A stretch of 36,169 bases of DNA from an uncultured Roseburia sp. (lineage in GTDB: Bacteria; Bacillota; Clostridia; Lachnospirales; Lachnospiraceae): the NCBI GenBank assembly GCA_947628935.1, contig CANRBT010000005.1, forward strand, positions 1 to 36,169, written 5' to 3'. Positions 8,862 through 18,680 of this stretch are shown piece after piece. A model generated the notes under the pieces. The model saw nothing but the letters and a program-made list of their open reading frames with translations, ran no database searches and was not told the origin of the DNA. Position 1 is the first letter of the stretch. Each line of letters starts with the position of its first letter. The translations under genes were made by a program, and so were the position numbers.

Positions 8862-10520
8862 ATGGAAAAAAAGAAAAAGAAAAGCAGCTCCAGCTTCCTG
8901 GTACAGGGCTCGATCCTGGCGGCTGCCTCCATGATCAGCCGCGTCATCGGACTGATCTACCGGGTTCCGCTTGAAGACATTATCGGCGATTCCGGAAACA
9001 ATTATTACGGAACCGCATACCGCATTTACAATATCCTGTTGATCATTTCGTCCTACAGCCTGCCGCTCGCGGTCTCAAAGCTGATCTCCGCGAACATCAC
9101 GCAGGGCAGGAGGCGCAATGTCTACCGGATCTTAAAGTGCGCGATGATCTTCGGCACGGTGACCGGTACCACGGCGGCGCTCATCCTGTTTTTTGGCGCG
9201 GAATTCATCACGGAGACGCTTCTCTTGACGCCGCTCGCCATCTTTGCCGTGCAGACCTTGGTGCCGGTCCTTCTGATCGTTGCGATCCTGGGCGTTATGA
9301 GAGGCTTTTTCCAGGGGCTCGGCACGATGATACCGAGTGCGATCTCACAGATCTTAGAGCAGATCGTACACGCCGTCGTGAGCATCTGGGCTGCATACCT
9401 TCTGGTGTCCTACGGGGCGCGTGCGGGCGCGGTCGTGGGACAGCAGGACGAGTATGCGGCCGCCTACGGCGCTGCGGGCGGCACGCTCGGCACGGGCGCC
9501 GGCGCCCTGGCAGCGCTGCTGTTCGCGACCTTTGTGCTTTTCGTCTATCTGCGCCCGTTCAGGCGGCGGATGAAGCGGGAGAGGAGTGCGAACGTGGATT
9601 CCTACGGCTCCATCATGAAGCTTCTGATCATCACCATCGTCCCGGTGCTGTTGTCGACAACGATCTACAACTGCAACTCCATCATTGACGACGCCGTGTT
9701 CAAGCACATTGCCAGCTATCAGGGCTATTCCGGCTCCCAGTACGGCGTGTGGAGCGGGATCTACTCGGGAAAATACCAGCTTCTGCTGAACATCCCGATG
9801 TCCATTGCGAGCGCGATGGCAGCCTCCTCCGTCCCCGCCCTCACGGCGGCATTTGCCGCGGGAAAACGCGGGGAGGCAAAGCGCCAGATCCGCAATGCGA
9901 CGCGCTTTATCACAGTCATCGCCTTTCCGAGCGCTGTGGGCATGGGAGTGCTTGCGTCTCCCATCATGCAGCTCGTGTTTGACGACAGCTCGGAGGTGGC
10001 GGCACGGATCATGCAGACAGGAGCGGCTGCCATTCTCTTTTTCACCCTCTCGACCCTGACGAACGGCGTCCTGCAGGGGATCAACCGTATGAAAGAGCCG
10101 ATCAAAAACGCACTGGCTGCACTGTTTCTGCATCTGCCTGTGCTGGTCGGGCTGATGCTCCTGCTGGACTGGCATATTTACGCCGTCGTGATCGCGAACG
10201 CATCCTTTGGTCTGATCATGTGCGTGCTGAACGCGCGTTCCATCCGCAGGTACATCGGCTACCGGCAGGAGGTGCGCAGGACCTTTCTCGTGCCCGCCGT
10301 CTCGTCCGCGGGCATGGGGATCGCGGTATGGCTCGTCTACCGCCTGTTCGAGTACCTGCTGCGGAGCAATGCGATCGCGACGATCGTTGCGATCGCGTGC
10401 GGCGTTGCTGTGTACGGCGTGCTCCTGCTGTTGTTGAAGGGTCTGACAGAGGAGGAGCTTTCGCGTTTCCCGAAGGGGAGGGCGATCGCTTCCCTCGCAA
10501 AAAAACTGCATCTGCTGTAG
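8862..10520 (+). CDS. Polysaccharide/lipid flippase of the MATE/MOP superfamily (SpoVB/MurJ-like)
   Basis: 552 aa polytopic; MISRVIGLIYRVPLEDIIG N-terminus. Confidence 0.88.
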   Translation: MEKKKKKSSSSFLVQGSILAAASMISRVIGLIYRVPLEDIIGDSGNNYYGTAYRIYNILLIISSYSLPLAVSKLISANITQGRRRNVYRILKCAMIFGTVTGTTAALILFFGAEFITETLLLTPLAIFAVQTLVPVLLIVAILGVMRGFFQGLGTMIPSAISQILEQIVHAVVSIWAAYLLVSYGARAGAVVGQQDEYAAAYGAAGGTLGTGAGALAALLFATFVLFVYLRPFRRRMKRERSANVDSYGSIMKLLIITIVPVLLSTTIYNCNSIIDDAVFKHIASYQGYSGSQYGVWSGIYSGKYQLLLNIPMSIASAMAASSVPALTAAFAAGKRGEAKRQIRNATRFITVIAFPSAVGMGVLASPIMQLVFDDSSEVAARIMQTGAAAILFFTLSTLTNGVLQGINRMKEPIKNALAALFLHLPVLVGLMLLLDWHIYAVVIANASFGLIMCVLNARSIRRYIGYRQEVRRTFLVPAVSSAGMGIAVWLVYRLFEYLLRSNAIATIVAIACGVAVYGVLLLLLKGLTEEELSRFPKGRAIASLAKKLHLL

Positions 10521-10630
10521 CGCACCGCGTTGTCTGATGTATAAAACGGCAGAAAATGACAGAACCTATCCCTATCATGATATGCGGCTGATCCGCTTTC
10601 TGAGGGGGCATGCCGCAGTGGGAGGCGGAC

Positions 10631-11002
10631 ATGAAAAAAACGACGGGGATCTGTTTTCTTGCCATTGTGCTTGCTCTGGGAGCGGCGGGAGGGTATGCGC
10701 TCCTGCGGCATGTGCCGCAAATCGGACCCAAAGCGCCGGAGCTTCTTCTGGCGACCGAGGAGGACGCTCAGGAGGTGCCCGACGCCCTGGAGATCATGAA
10801 GATCCAGGAGCCGTACCGCTATGTGCTCCAGGAGAAGGACGGCGTCCTGGTCGTCTATGAGTACGACGGGGAAACGGTCCGCATGGAGACAGGCATACAG
10901 ACGCAGGGGTTCGACGACGCGACGAGGCTTTTACTGCGGCAGGGCATCCATGTGAAAAACGACGAGGAGCTTTATGATCTGCTGGAGAGCTATTCCAGCT
11001 GA
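10631..11002 (+). CDS. Small single-pass protein, possibly BofC C-terminal-domain-like
   Basis: MKKTTGICFLAIVLALGAAGGYALL signal/TM; C-terminus ...IHVKNDEELYDLLESYSS; GGGAGG upstream of ATG 10631. Confidence 0.55.
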   Translation: MKKTTGICFLAIVLALGAAGGYALLRHVPQIGPKAPELLLATEEDAQEVPDALEIMKIQEPYRYVLQEKDGVLVVYEYDGETVRMETGIQTQGFDDATRLLLRQGIHVKNDEELYDLLESYSS

Positions 11003-11044
11003 GCGCCGTCCTTTGCCGCATCTCACCTAAGGCGATCCATATCA

Positions 11045-11073
11045 TTGAAAGTTTTGGAAAGTTATGCTATAAT
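11045..11073 (+). promoter_or_regulatory. Sigma-A type promoter ahead of the flavoprotein-mutSL cluster
   Basis: TTGAAA (11045-11050), 17-nt spacer ending TATGC, TATAAT (11068-11073). Confidence 0.8.
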
Positions 11074-11125
11074 CGCGTCTGTAAAGATCGACCATCGCAA
11101 GAAACCAGTACAAAGGGATTCGTTC

Positions 11126-12430
11126 ATGATAACGACAGATGTGACCGTCATCGGCGGAGGCGCCGCGGGATTACTGGCCGCGATCACAGCGGCCGGATGC
11201 GGTGCGAGGACCACTTTGATCGAGCATATGGACCGCGTGGGCAAGAAGCTGCTTTCCACAGGCAACGGACGGTGCAACTACACCAATGCCATGCAGGACA
11301 TCTCCTGTTACCGGGGAGAATGCCCTGCATTTGTCTTGCCTGTTTTTGCGCAGTTCGGGCACGAGGAGACCGTCGCATGGTTCCGTGAGCTGGGCATCTG
11401 GCCAAAGACGCGGGGCGCGTATTTTTATCCGGCAAGCGACCAGGCAGCTTCCGTTTTGGACGTCCTGCGCATGGAATGCGCCTACCGGCGCGTAGATCTT
11501 CACACGGGCTGTCATCTGTCAGCCCTGAAAAAAGACAAAAAATACTGGCAGGTTTCGACATCGCAAGGCGCAATTTCGACCAAAACCGTCATTTTTGCCA
11601 CGGGTCTTCTCGCAGCGCCGAAAACGGGGAGCGACGGAAGCGCTATTCCATATATTGAAGGGCTTGGACACCATTTCATAGATATTGTGCCGGCGCTGGT
11701 GCAGCTGCAGGGGAAGCAGTCATTTTTCAGATCGCTTGCAGGAATACGTGCAGAAGCGCTCATTTCCCTGCAGATCCAAAATGGGCATTTTTCACCAGGC
11801 GAGGCATCGGCGGGGGAGGAGACGGTCTACCGGGAGCAGGGGGAGCTCCAACTGACGGACTTTGGCATCTCCGGGATCCCGGTCTTTCAGCTCAGCCGCT
11901 TTGCGACGCGGGCGCTTTCGCAGAAGCGTCGGGTGACGGCGTTGATCGACTTCCTTCCCTCTGTGACCAGGGAGGAGACCCTGGCGCTCCTCGCCGCGCG
12001 ATTCGGCGGACAGGCGCACGGCAAGACCGCGCAGGAGGCGCTGGTCGGGCTGTTCCACAAAAAGCTGGGGGAGGTTCTGTTAAAGGAGGCGGGGATCCCG
12101 CTGCATCTTCCGGCAGCGCAGGTGTCCGCCGCCGACCGGGAGCGGCTGACGGAGCAGATCAAACGGCTCCGGGTCGATATCATCGGGAGCAAAGGCATGG
12201 ACGCGGCGCAGGTATGTGCGGGCGGTGTGGACACCCGCGAGGTGGACCCTGCGACGCTGGAGTCAAAGCTCGCGGGCGGCATCTACTTTGCGGGCGAGGT
12301 GCTGGACATCGACGGCGCCTGCGGAGGCTACAACCTGCAATGGGCATGGTCGAGCGGCTACGTCGCCGGGAGCCACGCGGCGGCTGCCGCGCTGGGAGCT
12401 CCCTTCGCGGCAGGGAAAGGAACTACATAA
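11126..12430 (+). CDS. NAD(P)/FAD-dependent oxidoreductase, HI0933/BaiN family
   Basis: TVIGGGAAGLLAAITAA, GKKLLSTGNGRCNYTN, GEVLDIDGACGGYNLQWAWSSGYVAG; start set at ATG 11126 because the track start 11045 lies in the promoter. Confidence 0.92.
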   Translation: MITTDVTVIGGGAAGLLAAITAAGCGARTTLIEHMDRVGKKLLSTGNGRCNYTNAMQDISCYRGECPAFVLPVFAQFGHEETVAWFRELGIWPKTRGAYFYPASDQAASVLDVLRMECAYRRVDLHTGCHLSALKKDKKYWQVSTSQGAISTKTVIFATGLLAAPKTGSDGSAIPYIEGLGHHFIDIVPALVQLQGKQSFFRSLAGIRAEALISLQIQNGHFSPGEASAGEETVYREQGELQLTDFGISGIPVFQLSRFATRALSQKRRVTALIDFLPSVTREETLALLAARFGGQAHGKTAQEALVGLFHKKLGEVLLKEAGIPLHLPAAQVSAADRERLTEQIKRLRVDIIGSKGMDAAQVCAGGVDTREVDPATLESKLAGGIYFAGEVLDIDGACGGYNLQWAWSSGYVAGSHAAAAALGAPFAAGKGTT

Positions 12431-12432
12431 GC

Positions 12433-14037
12433 ATGCAGGGCGATATCATACGAATCAATCAGATCAGGCTGTCTGTCGGGGCGTCCGAGACGCAGCTTGT
12501 GCAAAAGATCTGCCGGAGGCTTTGCTTAAAGCCGGACCAGATCCGGTCCTGGCGGATCGTCAGAAAATCCATTGACGCGAGGAAAAAGCCGCAGCTGTTT
12601 GAGGTCTATACCGCAGATGTGGAGGTGACGGAGTTCTCCCGTGTCAAGCGTCTGATCGACGGAAAAAACATTCTGTTGATCGACGAGCCTCCCTACGCGC
12701 TTCCCGCCTGCAAAAGCGTCTCCCAAAAAACGGCTCCGGTCATCGCAGGGGCGGGACCTGCCGGTCTCTTCTGCGCCTATGCGCTGACGCTGGCAGGACT
12801 TCCCGCCGTCGTGGTGGAGCGCGGGAAGTCTGTGGAAGAGCGCACCGCGGACGTGACGAACTTCTGGCAGAACGGCGTGCTCGACCCGTCCTCCAACGTA
12901 CAGTTCGGAGAGGGCGGAGCCGGCGCTTTCTCGGACGGAAAGCTCAACACGCTCGTGAAGGATCCCCGGGGCAGGAATCGCTTCGTGCTGGAGACGTTCG
13001 TCACATTCGGCGCGCCGGAGCGGATCCTCTATGAGAGCAAGCCGCATATCGGAACGGATATCCTCTCGGGGGTCATCCGGGGCATGCGCGTCTGGATGCA
13101 GGAGCGCGACACCCGCTTTCTGTTTTCCCGCTGCATGACCGATTACGAAGTCGTGGGCGGAAGCGTCTCTGCCGTGCTGCTCGACGGCGGGGAACGGATC
13201 CCGACCGGCTGTCTGGTGCTCGCCGTCGGGCACAGCGCGCGGGACACCTTCCGCATGCTGTATGAGAAGGGACAGCTAAAGATGACGGCAAAGGCGTTCG
13301 CGGTCGGTCTGCGCGTGGAGCATCCGCAGAGAGAGCTGGATCTCCTGCAATACGGGGAGTGGTATGCCGGAAAGCTCCCGGCAGCCTCCTATAAGGTCAC
13401 GGCAAAGGTCTCCGGGGCTCTGTCGCAGCGGGGCGTCTATTCCTTTTGCATGTGTCCGGGCGGCTATGTCGTCAACGCCTCCTCCGAGCCGGGGCGGCTC
13501 GCGGTAAACGGAATGAGCTACTCCGGGCGGAACGGCGCGAACGCAAACAGCGCCGTCATTGTGTCCGTGACGCCGGAGGATTTCTCCGGGGAGGACGCGC
13601 TGGCGGGGGTGCGGTTCCAGGAGCGGCTCGAGGAACGCGCTTTTTTGTTGGGAAACGGAAGGATCCCACAGCAGCTGTTCGGAGATTTCTGCGCGGGGCG
13701 TCCTTCGACCTCCTACGGAGCCTTTGTCAGCGCCACAAAGGGGGACTCCGTCCTGACCAATCTGCGCGGGCTGCTGCCGCATGCGCTGGAGGAGGCGTTC
13801 ATCGCAGGCATGCATCGGTTCGCGCGCCCGCTTCCGGGCTTTGACCGCGGGGATGCGATCCTGTCCGGTGTGGAGAGCAGGACCTCCTCCCCCGTGCGGA
13901 TCGCGCGCGACGAGCAGCTTCAGGCGTCGGTGAAAGGGATCTATCCCTGCGGAGAGGGCGCCGGGTATGCAGGCGGCATCATGTCTGCAGCCATGGACGG
14001 GCTAAGGGTCGCGGAGGCGATCCTGCAGACGCAATAG
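12433..14037 (+). CDS. FAD-dependent dehydrogenase-like protein (COG2509-like)
   Basis: Begins MQGDIIRINQIRLSVGA; VIAGAGPAGLFCAYAL, NVQFGEGGAGAFSDGKLNT, GEGAGYAGGIMSAAMDG. Confidence 0.9.
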   Translation: MQGDIIRINQIRLSVGASETQLVQKICRRLCLKPDQIRSWRIVRKSIDARKKPQLFEVYTADVEVTEFSRVKRLIDGKNILLIDEPPYALPACKSVSQKTAPVIAGAGPAGLFCAYALTLAGLPAVVVERGKSVEERTADVTNFWQNGVLDPSSNVQFGEGGAGAFSDGKLNTLVKDPRGRNRFVLETFVTFGAPERILYESKPHIGTDILSGVIRGMRVWMQERDTRFLFSRCMTDYEVVGGSVSAVLLDGGERIPTGCLVLAVGHSARDTFRMLYEKGQLKMTAKAFAVGLRVEHPQRELDLLQYGEWYAGKLPAASYKVTAKVSGALSQRGVYSFCMCPGGYVVNASSEPGRLAVNGMSYSGRNGANANSAVIVSVTPEDFSGEDALAGVRFQERLEERAFLLGNGRIPQQLFGDFCAGRPSTSYGAFVSATKGDSVLTNLRGLLPHALEEAFIAGMHRFARPLPGFDRGDAILSGVESRTSSPVRIARDEQLQASVKGIYPCGEGAGYAGGIMSAAMDGLRVAEAILQTQ

Positions 14038-14064
14038 AAATATACAGAAATCGAGGAGAGAGCA

Positions 14065-16725
14065 GTGGCTGAATTTACACCGATGATGCAGCAATATCTG
14101 CAGACCAAGGAGGAATACAAGGATTGCATCCTCTTTTACCGGCTGGGAGATTTTTATGAGATGTTTTTTGACGACGCGCTCCTGGTCTCCAAGGAGCTGG
14201 AGCTGACCCTGACCGGGAAGAGCTGCGGCGCCGAGGAGCGCGCCCCGATGTGCGGCGTGCCGTTTCACGCGGCGGAGGGCTATATCAACAAGCTGGTCGC
14301 CAACGGGCACAAGGTAGCGATCTGTGAACAGATGGAGGATCCCAAGCTTGCCAGAGGGCTGGTCAAGCGCGAGGTGATCCGCATCGTCACGCCGGGCACG
14401 AACTGCGACATGCAGGCGCTCGATGAGACAAAGAACAACTATCTGATGTGCATCGTCTATTTTGGCGACCGCTACGGCATTTCCATCGCGGATGTCTCCA
14501 CGGGGGATTTCTATGTGACCGAGGCGGATTCCGAGCGCAGGATGTGGGATGAGATTTACAAATTCTCCCCGACGGAGATCGTCTGCAACGAGAGCTTTTA
14601 CATGAGCGGCATTGACCTGGAAGAGATGCGCCATCGACTGAAGATTACAATTTATGCGCTCGACACCTGGTATTTTGGAGAGGAGCTTGCGGAGACGACG
14701 CTGAAGGAGCACTTTCATGTGAAAAGCATGACGGCGCTCGGCTTGTCGGATTACGACTGCGGACGCATCGCGGCAGGCGCCCTGCTGAAATATCTCTATG
14801 AGACGCAGAAGAACGGTTTGGATAACATTCTGGCGCTGCATCCTTACGCGATCGGCAAGTACATGATCATCGACAGCGCCACCAGACGGAATCTGGAGCT
14901 GGTCGAGACCATGCGGGAAAAACAGAAGCGCGGATCGCTGCTTGGGGTGCTCGACCGGACGAAGACCGCCATGGGGGCAAGGCTTTTGCGCACCTATGTG
15001 GAACAGCCGCTCATCGACCGGAAGGAGATCGAGCAGCGGCAGGAGGCGATCCGGGAGCTGAATGACCGGATCATCACGCGGGAGGAGCTGCGGGAATACT
15101 TAAATCCGATCTATGACCTGGAACGGCTCGTCACGCGTGTGACCTATCTCACGGCGAATCCGCGCGATCTGATCGCCTTCCGCAATTCGATCGAGATGCT
15201 GCCGCCGATCCGCGCGCTGCTGGGGGAATTTCACGGCGCGCTGCTCTCCGGCATTCTTGCGGACATCGACCCGCTGGAGGAGCTGTTTGCGCTGATCGAT
15301 TCCGCGATCATCGAGGACCCGCCTGTTTCCGTGCGGGACGGCGGTCTGATACGCGAGGGCTACAACGAGGAGGTCGACCGCTACCGGAACGCCAAGACAG
15401 AGGGAAAGACATGGCTTACGGAACTCGAGGCGAAGGAGCGGGAGAAGACGGGCATCAAGAACCTCAAGATCAAGTACAACAAGGTGTTCGGCTATTATCT
15501 GGAGGTGACCAACTCCTATAAGGACCTTGTCCCGGATTATTTTACGCGCAAACAGACGCTCGCCAATGCGGAGCGCTACATCACGCCGGAGTTAAAGGAG
15601 CTGGAGGACATGATCCTCGGAGCGGAGGACAAGCTGACGGCGCTGGAATACGATCTGTTCTGCGAGGTGCGCGCAAGGATCGCGGCGGAGGTGATGCGCA
15701 TCCAGAAAACGGCGAAGGCGGTCGCGGCGCTGGACGTGTTTGCCTCGCTCGCCGTCGTCGCGGAGCAGAACCGTTACTGTTGTCCGCTGATCCGCGAGGA
15801 CGGCGTCATCGACATCAAAAACGGCAGACACCCGGTCGTGGAAAAGATGATCCCAAACGATATGTTCATCGGGAACGATACCTATCTGGACAATGACAAA
15901 AACCGCATTTCGATCATTACCGGTCCCAATATGGCGGGGAAATCGACCTATATGCGGCAGACGGCGCTGATCGTTCTGATGGCTCAGATCGGCAGCTTTG
16001 TCCCGGCATCCTCCGCCGCCATCGGCATTGTGGACCGGATCTTCACGCGCGTGGGCGCCTCCGACGACCTCGCCAGCGGGCAGAGCACCTTTATGGTGGA
16101 GATGAACGAGGTCGCCAATATCCTTCGGAACGCGACGGCAAACTCCCTGCTCATCCTGGATGAGATCGGCCGCGGGACCAGCACCTACGACGGGCTCGGC
16201 ATCGCCTGGGCAGTGGTCGAACATATCAGCGATCCGAAGCTGCTCGGGGCAAAGACCCTGTTCGCCACGCATTATCACGAGCTGACGGAGCTGGAGGGAA
16301 AGCTCGACAGCGTAAACAATTACTGCATCGCGGTCAAGGAAAACGGCGACGACATCGTATTCCTCCGCAAGATCGTCAGGGGCGGCGCCGACAAGAGCTA
16401 CGGCATACAGGTCGCGAAGCTTGCCGGCATCCCGGATTCCGTCACGGCGCGCGCCAGGGAGATCGTGGAGGAGCTGAGCGCGAACGATATCGCAGACGCG
16501 GCGAAGAAACTGACGCCCGGGCCGAAGGCGGAGGAGACCCGTTCCACCGGGAGGAAAAAGCGGCTTGACGAGGTCGATCAGCTGCAGATGTCTCTGTTCG
16601 ATACGGGAACGGACGAGGAGATCCTTACGGAGCTCCGCGACACGGATCTTGGCAATCTGACGCCGATCGAGGCGCTGAACAAGCTGTATGAGCTGCAGAA
16701 CAGGCTAACATGCCGCTGGAGGTAG
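14065..16725 (+). CDS. mutS: DNA mismatch repair protein MutS
   Basis: GTG start; MMQQYLQTKEEYKDCILFYRLGDFYEMFFDDA, TGPNMAGKSTYMRQTALI, ILDEIGRGTSTYDGLGIAWA; C-terminal QMSLF clamp-like motif. Confidence 0.98.
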   Translation: MAEFTPMMQQYLQTKEEYKDCILFYRLGDFYEMFFDDALLVSKELELTLTGKSCGAEERAPMCGVPFHAAEGYINKLVANGHKVAICEQMEDPKLARGLVKREVIRIVTPGTNCDMQALDETKNNYLMCIVYFGDRYGISIADVSTGDFYVTEADSERRMWDEIYKFSPTEIVCNESFYMSGIDLEEMRHRLKITIYALDTWYFGEELAETTLKEHFHVKSMTALGLSDYDCGRIAAGALLKYLYETQKNGLDNILALHPYAIGKYMIIDSATRRNLELVETMREKQKRGSLLGVLDRTKTAMGARLLRTYVEQPLIDRKEIEQRQEAIRELNDRIITREELREYLNPIYDLERLVTRVTYLTANPRDLIAFRNSIEMLPPIRALLGEFHGALLSGILADIDPLEELFALIDSAIIEDPPVSVRDGGLIREGYNEEVDRYRNAKTEGKTWLTELEAKEREKTGIKNLKIKYNKVFGYYLEVTNSYKDLVPDYFTRKQTLANAERYITPELKELEDMILGAEDKLTALEYDLFCEVRARIAAEVMRIQKTAKAVAALDVFASLAVVAEQNRYCCPLIREDGVIDIKNGRHPVVEKMIPNDMFIGNDTYLDNDKNRISIITGPNMAGKSTYMRQTALIVLMAQIGSFVPASSAAIGIVDRIFTRVGASDDLASGQSTFMVEMNEVANILRNATANSLLILDEIGRGTSTYDGLGIAWAVVEHISDPKLLGAKTLFATHYHELTELEGKLDSVNNYCIAVKENGDDIVFLRKIVRGGADKSYGIQVAKLAGIPDSVTARAREIVEELSANDIADAAKKLTPGPKAEETRSTGRKKRLDEVDQLQMSLFDTGTDEEILTELRDTDLGNLTPIEALNKLYELQNRLTCRWR

Positions 16726-16728
16726 GAC

Positions 16729-18669
16729 ATGCCCGAAATTACATTGTTGAGTCAGGAAACCATTGACAAGATCGCGGCAGGGGAAGTCGTCGAGCGTCCG
16801 TCCTCCGTCGTGAAGGAGCTGGTGGAGAACGCGATCGATGCGCAGGCGACCGCGATCACAGTGGAGATCAAGGAGGGCGGCATCTCCCTGATCCGGATTA
16901 CGGACAACGGCTGCGGCATCGCGCACGAGCAGGTGCCGTTAGCGTTTCTGAGACATTCCACCAGCAAGATACGGAGCGCGGAGGATCTCCTTTCCGTCCG
17001 TTCCCTGGGCTTTCGCGGAGAAGCGCTCTCGAGCATTGCCGCCGTCTCCCAGGTGGAGCTGATCACCAAGGAGGTTTCTGCCGTTACCGGTACGCGCTAT
17101 GTCGTGGAGGGCTCGAAGGAAAAAGAATATGAGGAGATCGGCGCACCGGACGGCACGACGTTCCTTGTGCGCAACCTCTTTTACAATGTTCCCGCGCGAC
17201 GCAAATTTTTAAAGACGGCGCAGACGGAGGGCGGCTATATCGCAGACCTGGTGGAGCGGCTTGCCCTGTCGCACCCCAACGTCTCCTTCAAATTCATCAG
17301 CAACGGGCAGACGAAGCTGCACACCTCGGGCAGCTCCAACGAAAAGGATATGATCTACCACATCTATGGCAGAGATATCACTGCGGCACTGATTCCCATT
17401 GACACCGGGACGGAGCTGTTCTCGATCCGCGGCTTTCTCGGAAAACCCGTGATCTCACGCGGGAACCGGAATTATGAGAATTATTTTGTCAACGGGCGTT
17501 ATATCAGAAGCTCACTGATCGCAAAGGCGATCGAGGAAGCCTATAAGGGGCTCATCATGCAGCGCCAATATCCGTTCTGCGTGTTGTATGTCACGGTCGA
17601 TGCGGCATTGCTGGACGTCAATGTCCATCCGACGAAAATGGAGCTCCGCTTTTCCGACAACGAAGCCTTTTATCGGTCGTTATACGACGTCCTGCGAAAG
17701 ACGCTGACCCATCGGGAGTATATCCCGGAGGTTCCCGCGGGGGAAGAAAAAAAGCAGTCTCGTCCGCCCGTCTCCCCCCAGGCGCCGGAGCCCTTTGAAC
17801 AGCGGCGGATCCAAAACCTGCGCAGCGCTGTGGCGGCGGACAGCCCCTATGAGCCCAGATACTCCCAAAGCGAGCCCTCCAACCTGAACGTGTTTGAAAA
17901 GCTGCTCGCCCGCAGCGAACCGGCGCCCGCCGGACAAACACAGAAAGCCGATGCCGTGCGGGAGGCAGGCTCCTACAAAGCGAAGGAGCTCCCCGGCGGT
18001 CAACAGGAACTCCCCGGCGGTCAACAGGAGCTCCCCGGCGGCCAACAGGAGCTTTTCCATACGGAAAGCGGCTTTCTCACCCCGGAGGCTGTCAAAAAGC
18101 GCCGCATCATCGGTCAGCTTTTCGACACCTACTGGCTGATCGAATACGGGGATAAACTTTTTATCGTAGACCAGCACGCAGCGCATGAAAAAGTCCTCTA
18201 TGAGCGGACGATGGAGCGCGTGAAAAACAGACGGTTCGATTCCCAAAACATCAGCCCGCCCGCCGTGCTGACCTTAAGTCCGCAGGAACAGGAAACGCTG
18301 GAACGCTGCCGGGAGCAGATCGAGCAGTTCGGCTATGAGATCGAGCCGTTTGGCGGCAGGGAATACGCCGTCACAGCCGCTCCGGCAGACTTTGAATCCA
18401 TTGACAAGGGAAGCATGCTCCTGGAACTCCTCGACGATCTGGCAGGCTTCGGGCAGGAGCGCACACCGGAGCTGATCCTGGAAAAGATCGCTTCCATGTC
18501 CTGTAAGGCTGCCGTCAAGGGCGGGAACCGTTTGAGCCGTCAGGAGGCGGAGCATCTTCTCAACGAGCTGCTCGACCTGGAAGACCCGTATCACTGTCCG
18601 CATGGAAGACCGACGATCATATCCATGAGCAGATATGAGATCGAAAAGAAATTCAAACGGATCATTTAG
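16729..18669 (+). CDS. mutL: DNA mismatch repair protein MutL (endonuclease type)
   Basis: IAAGEVVERPSSVVKELVENAIDA, DNGCGI, GFRGEALSSI; C-terminal DQHAAHEKVLYE and CPHGRPT motifs. Confidence 0.97.
   Translation: MPEITLLSQETIDKIAAGEVVERPSSVVKELVENAIDAQATAITVEIKEGGISLIRITDNGCGIAHEQVPLAFLRHSTSKIRSAEDLLSVRSLGFRGEALSSIAAVSQVELITKEVSAVTGTRYVVEGSKEKEYEEIGAPDGTTFLVRNLFYNVPARRKFLKTAQTEGGYIADLVERLALSHPNVSFKFISNGQTKLHTSGSSNEKDMIYHIYGRDITAALIPIDTGTELFSIRGFLGKPVISRGNRNYENYFVNGRYIRSSLIAKAIEEAYKGLIMQRQYPFCVLYVTVDAALLDVNVHPTKMELRFSDNEAFYRSLYDVLRKTLTHREYIPEVPAGEEKKQSRPPVSPQAPEPFEQRRIQNLRSAVAADSPYEPRYSQSEPSNLNVFEKLLARSEPAPAGQTQKADAVREAGSYKAKELPGGQQELPGGQQELPGGQQELFHTESGFLTPEAVKKRRIIGQLFDTYWLIEYGDKLFIVDQHAAHEKVLYERTMERVKNRRFDSQNISPPAVLTLSPQEQETLERCREQIEQFGYEIEPFGGREYAVTAAPADFESIDKGSMLLELLDDLAGFGQERTPELILEKIASMSCKAAVKGGNRLSRQEAEHLLNELLDLEDPYHCPHGRPTIISMSRYEIEKKFKRII
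17986..18048 (+). repeat. Three in-frame tandem copies of a 21-bp unit in the MutL linker (ELPGGQQ x3)
   Basis: gagctccccggcggtcaacag / gaactccccggcggtcaacag / gagctccccggcggccaacag. Confidence 0.97.
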
Positions 18670-18680
18670 AGGATAAGACC

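Noticed and set aside
9354-10511. 385-aa antisense ORF opposite the flippase
   Set aside because: Low-complexity H/R/Q/D-rich translation typical of antisense shadow frames.
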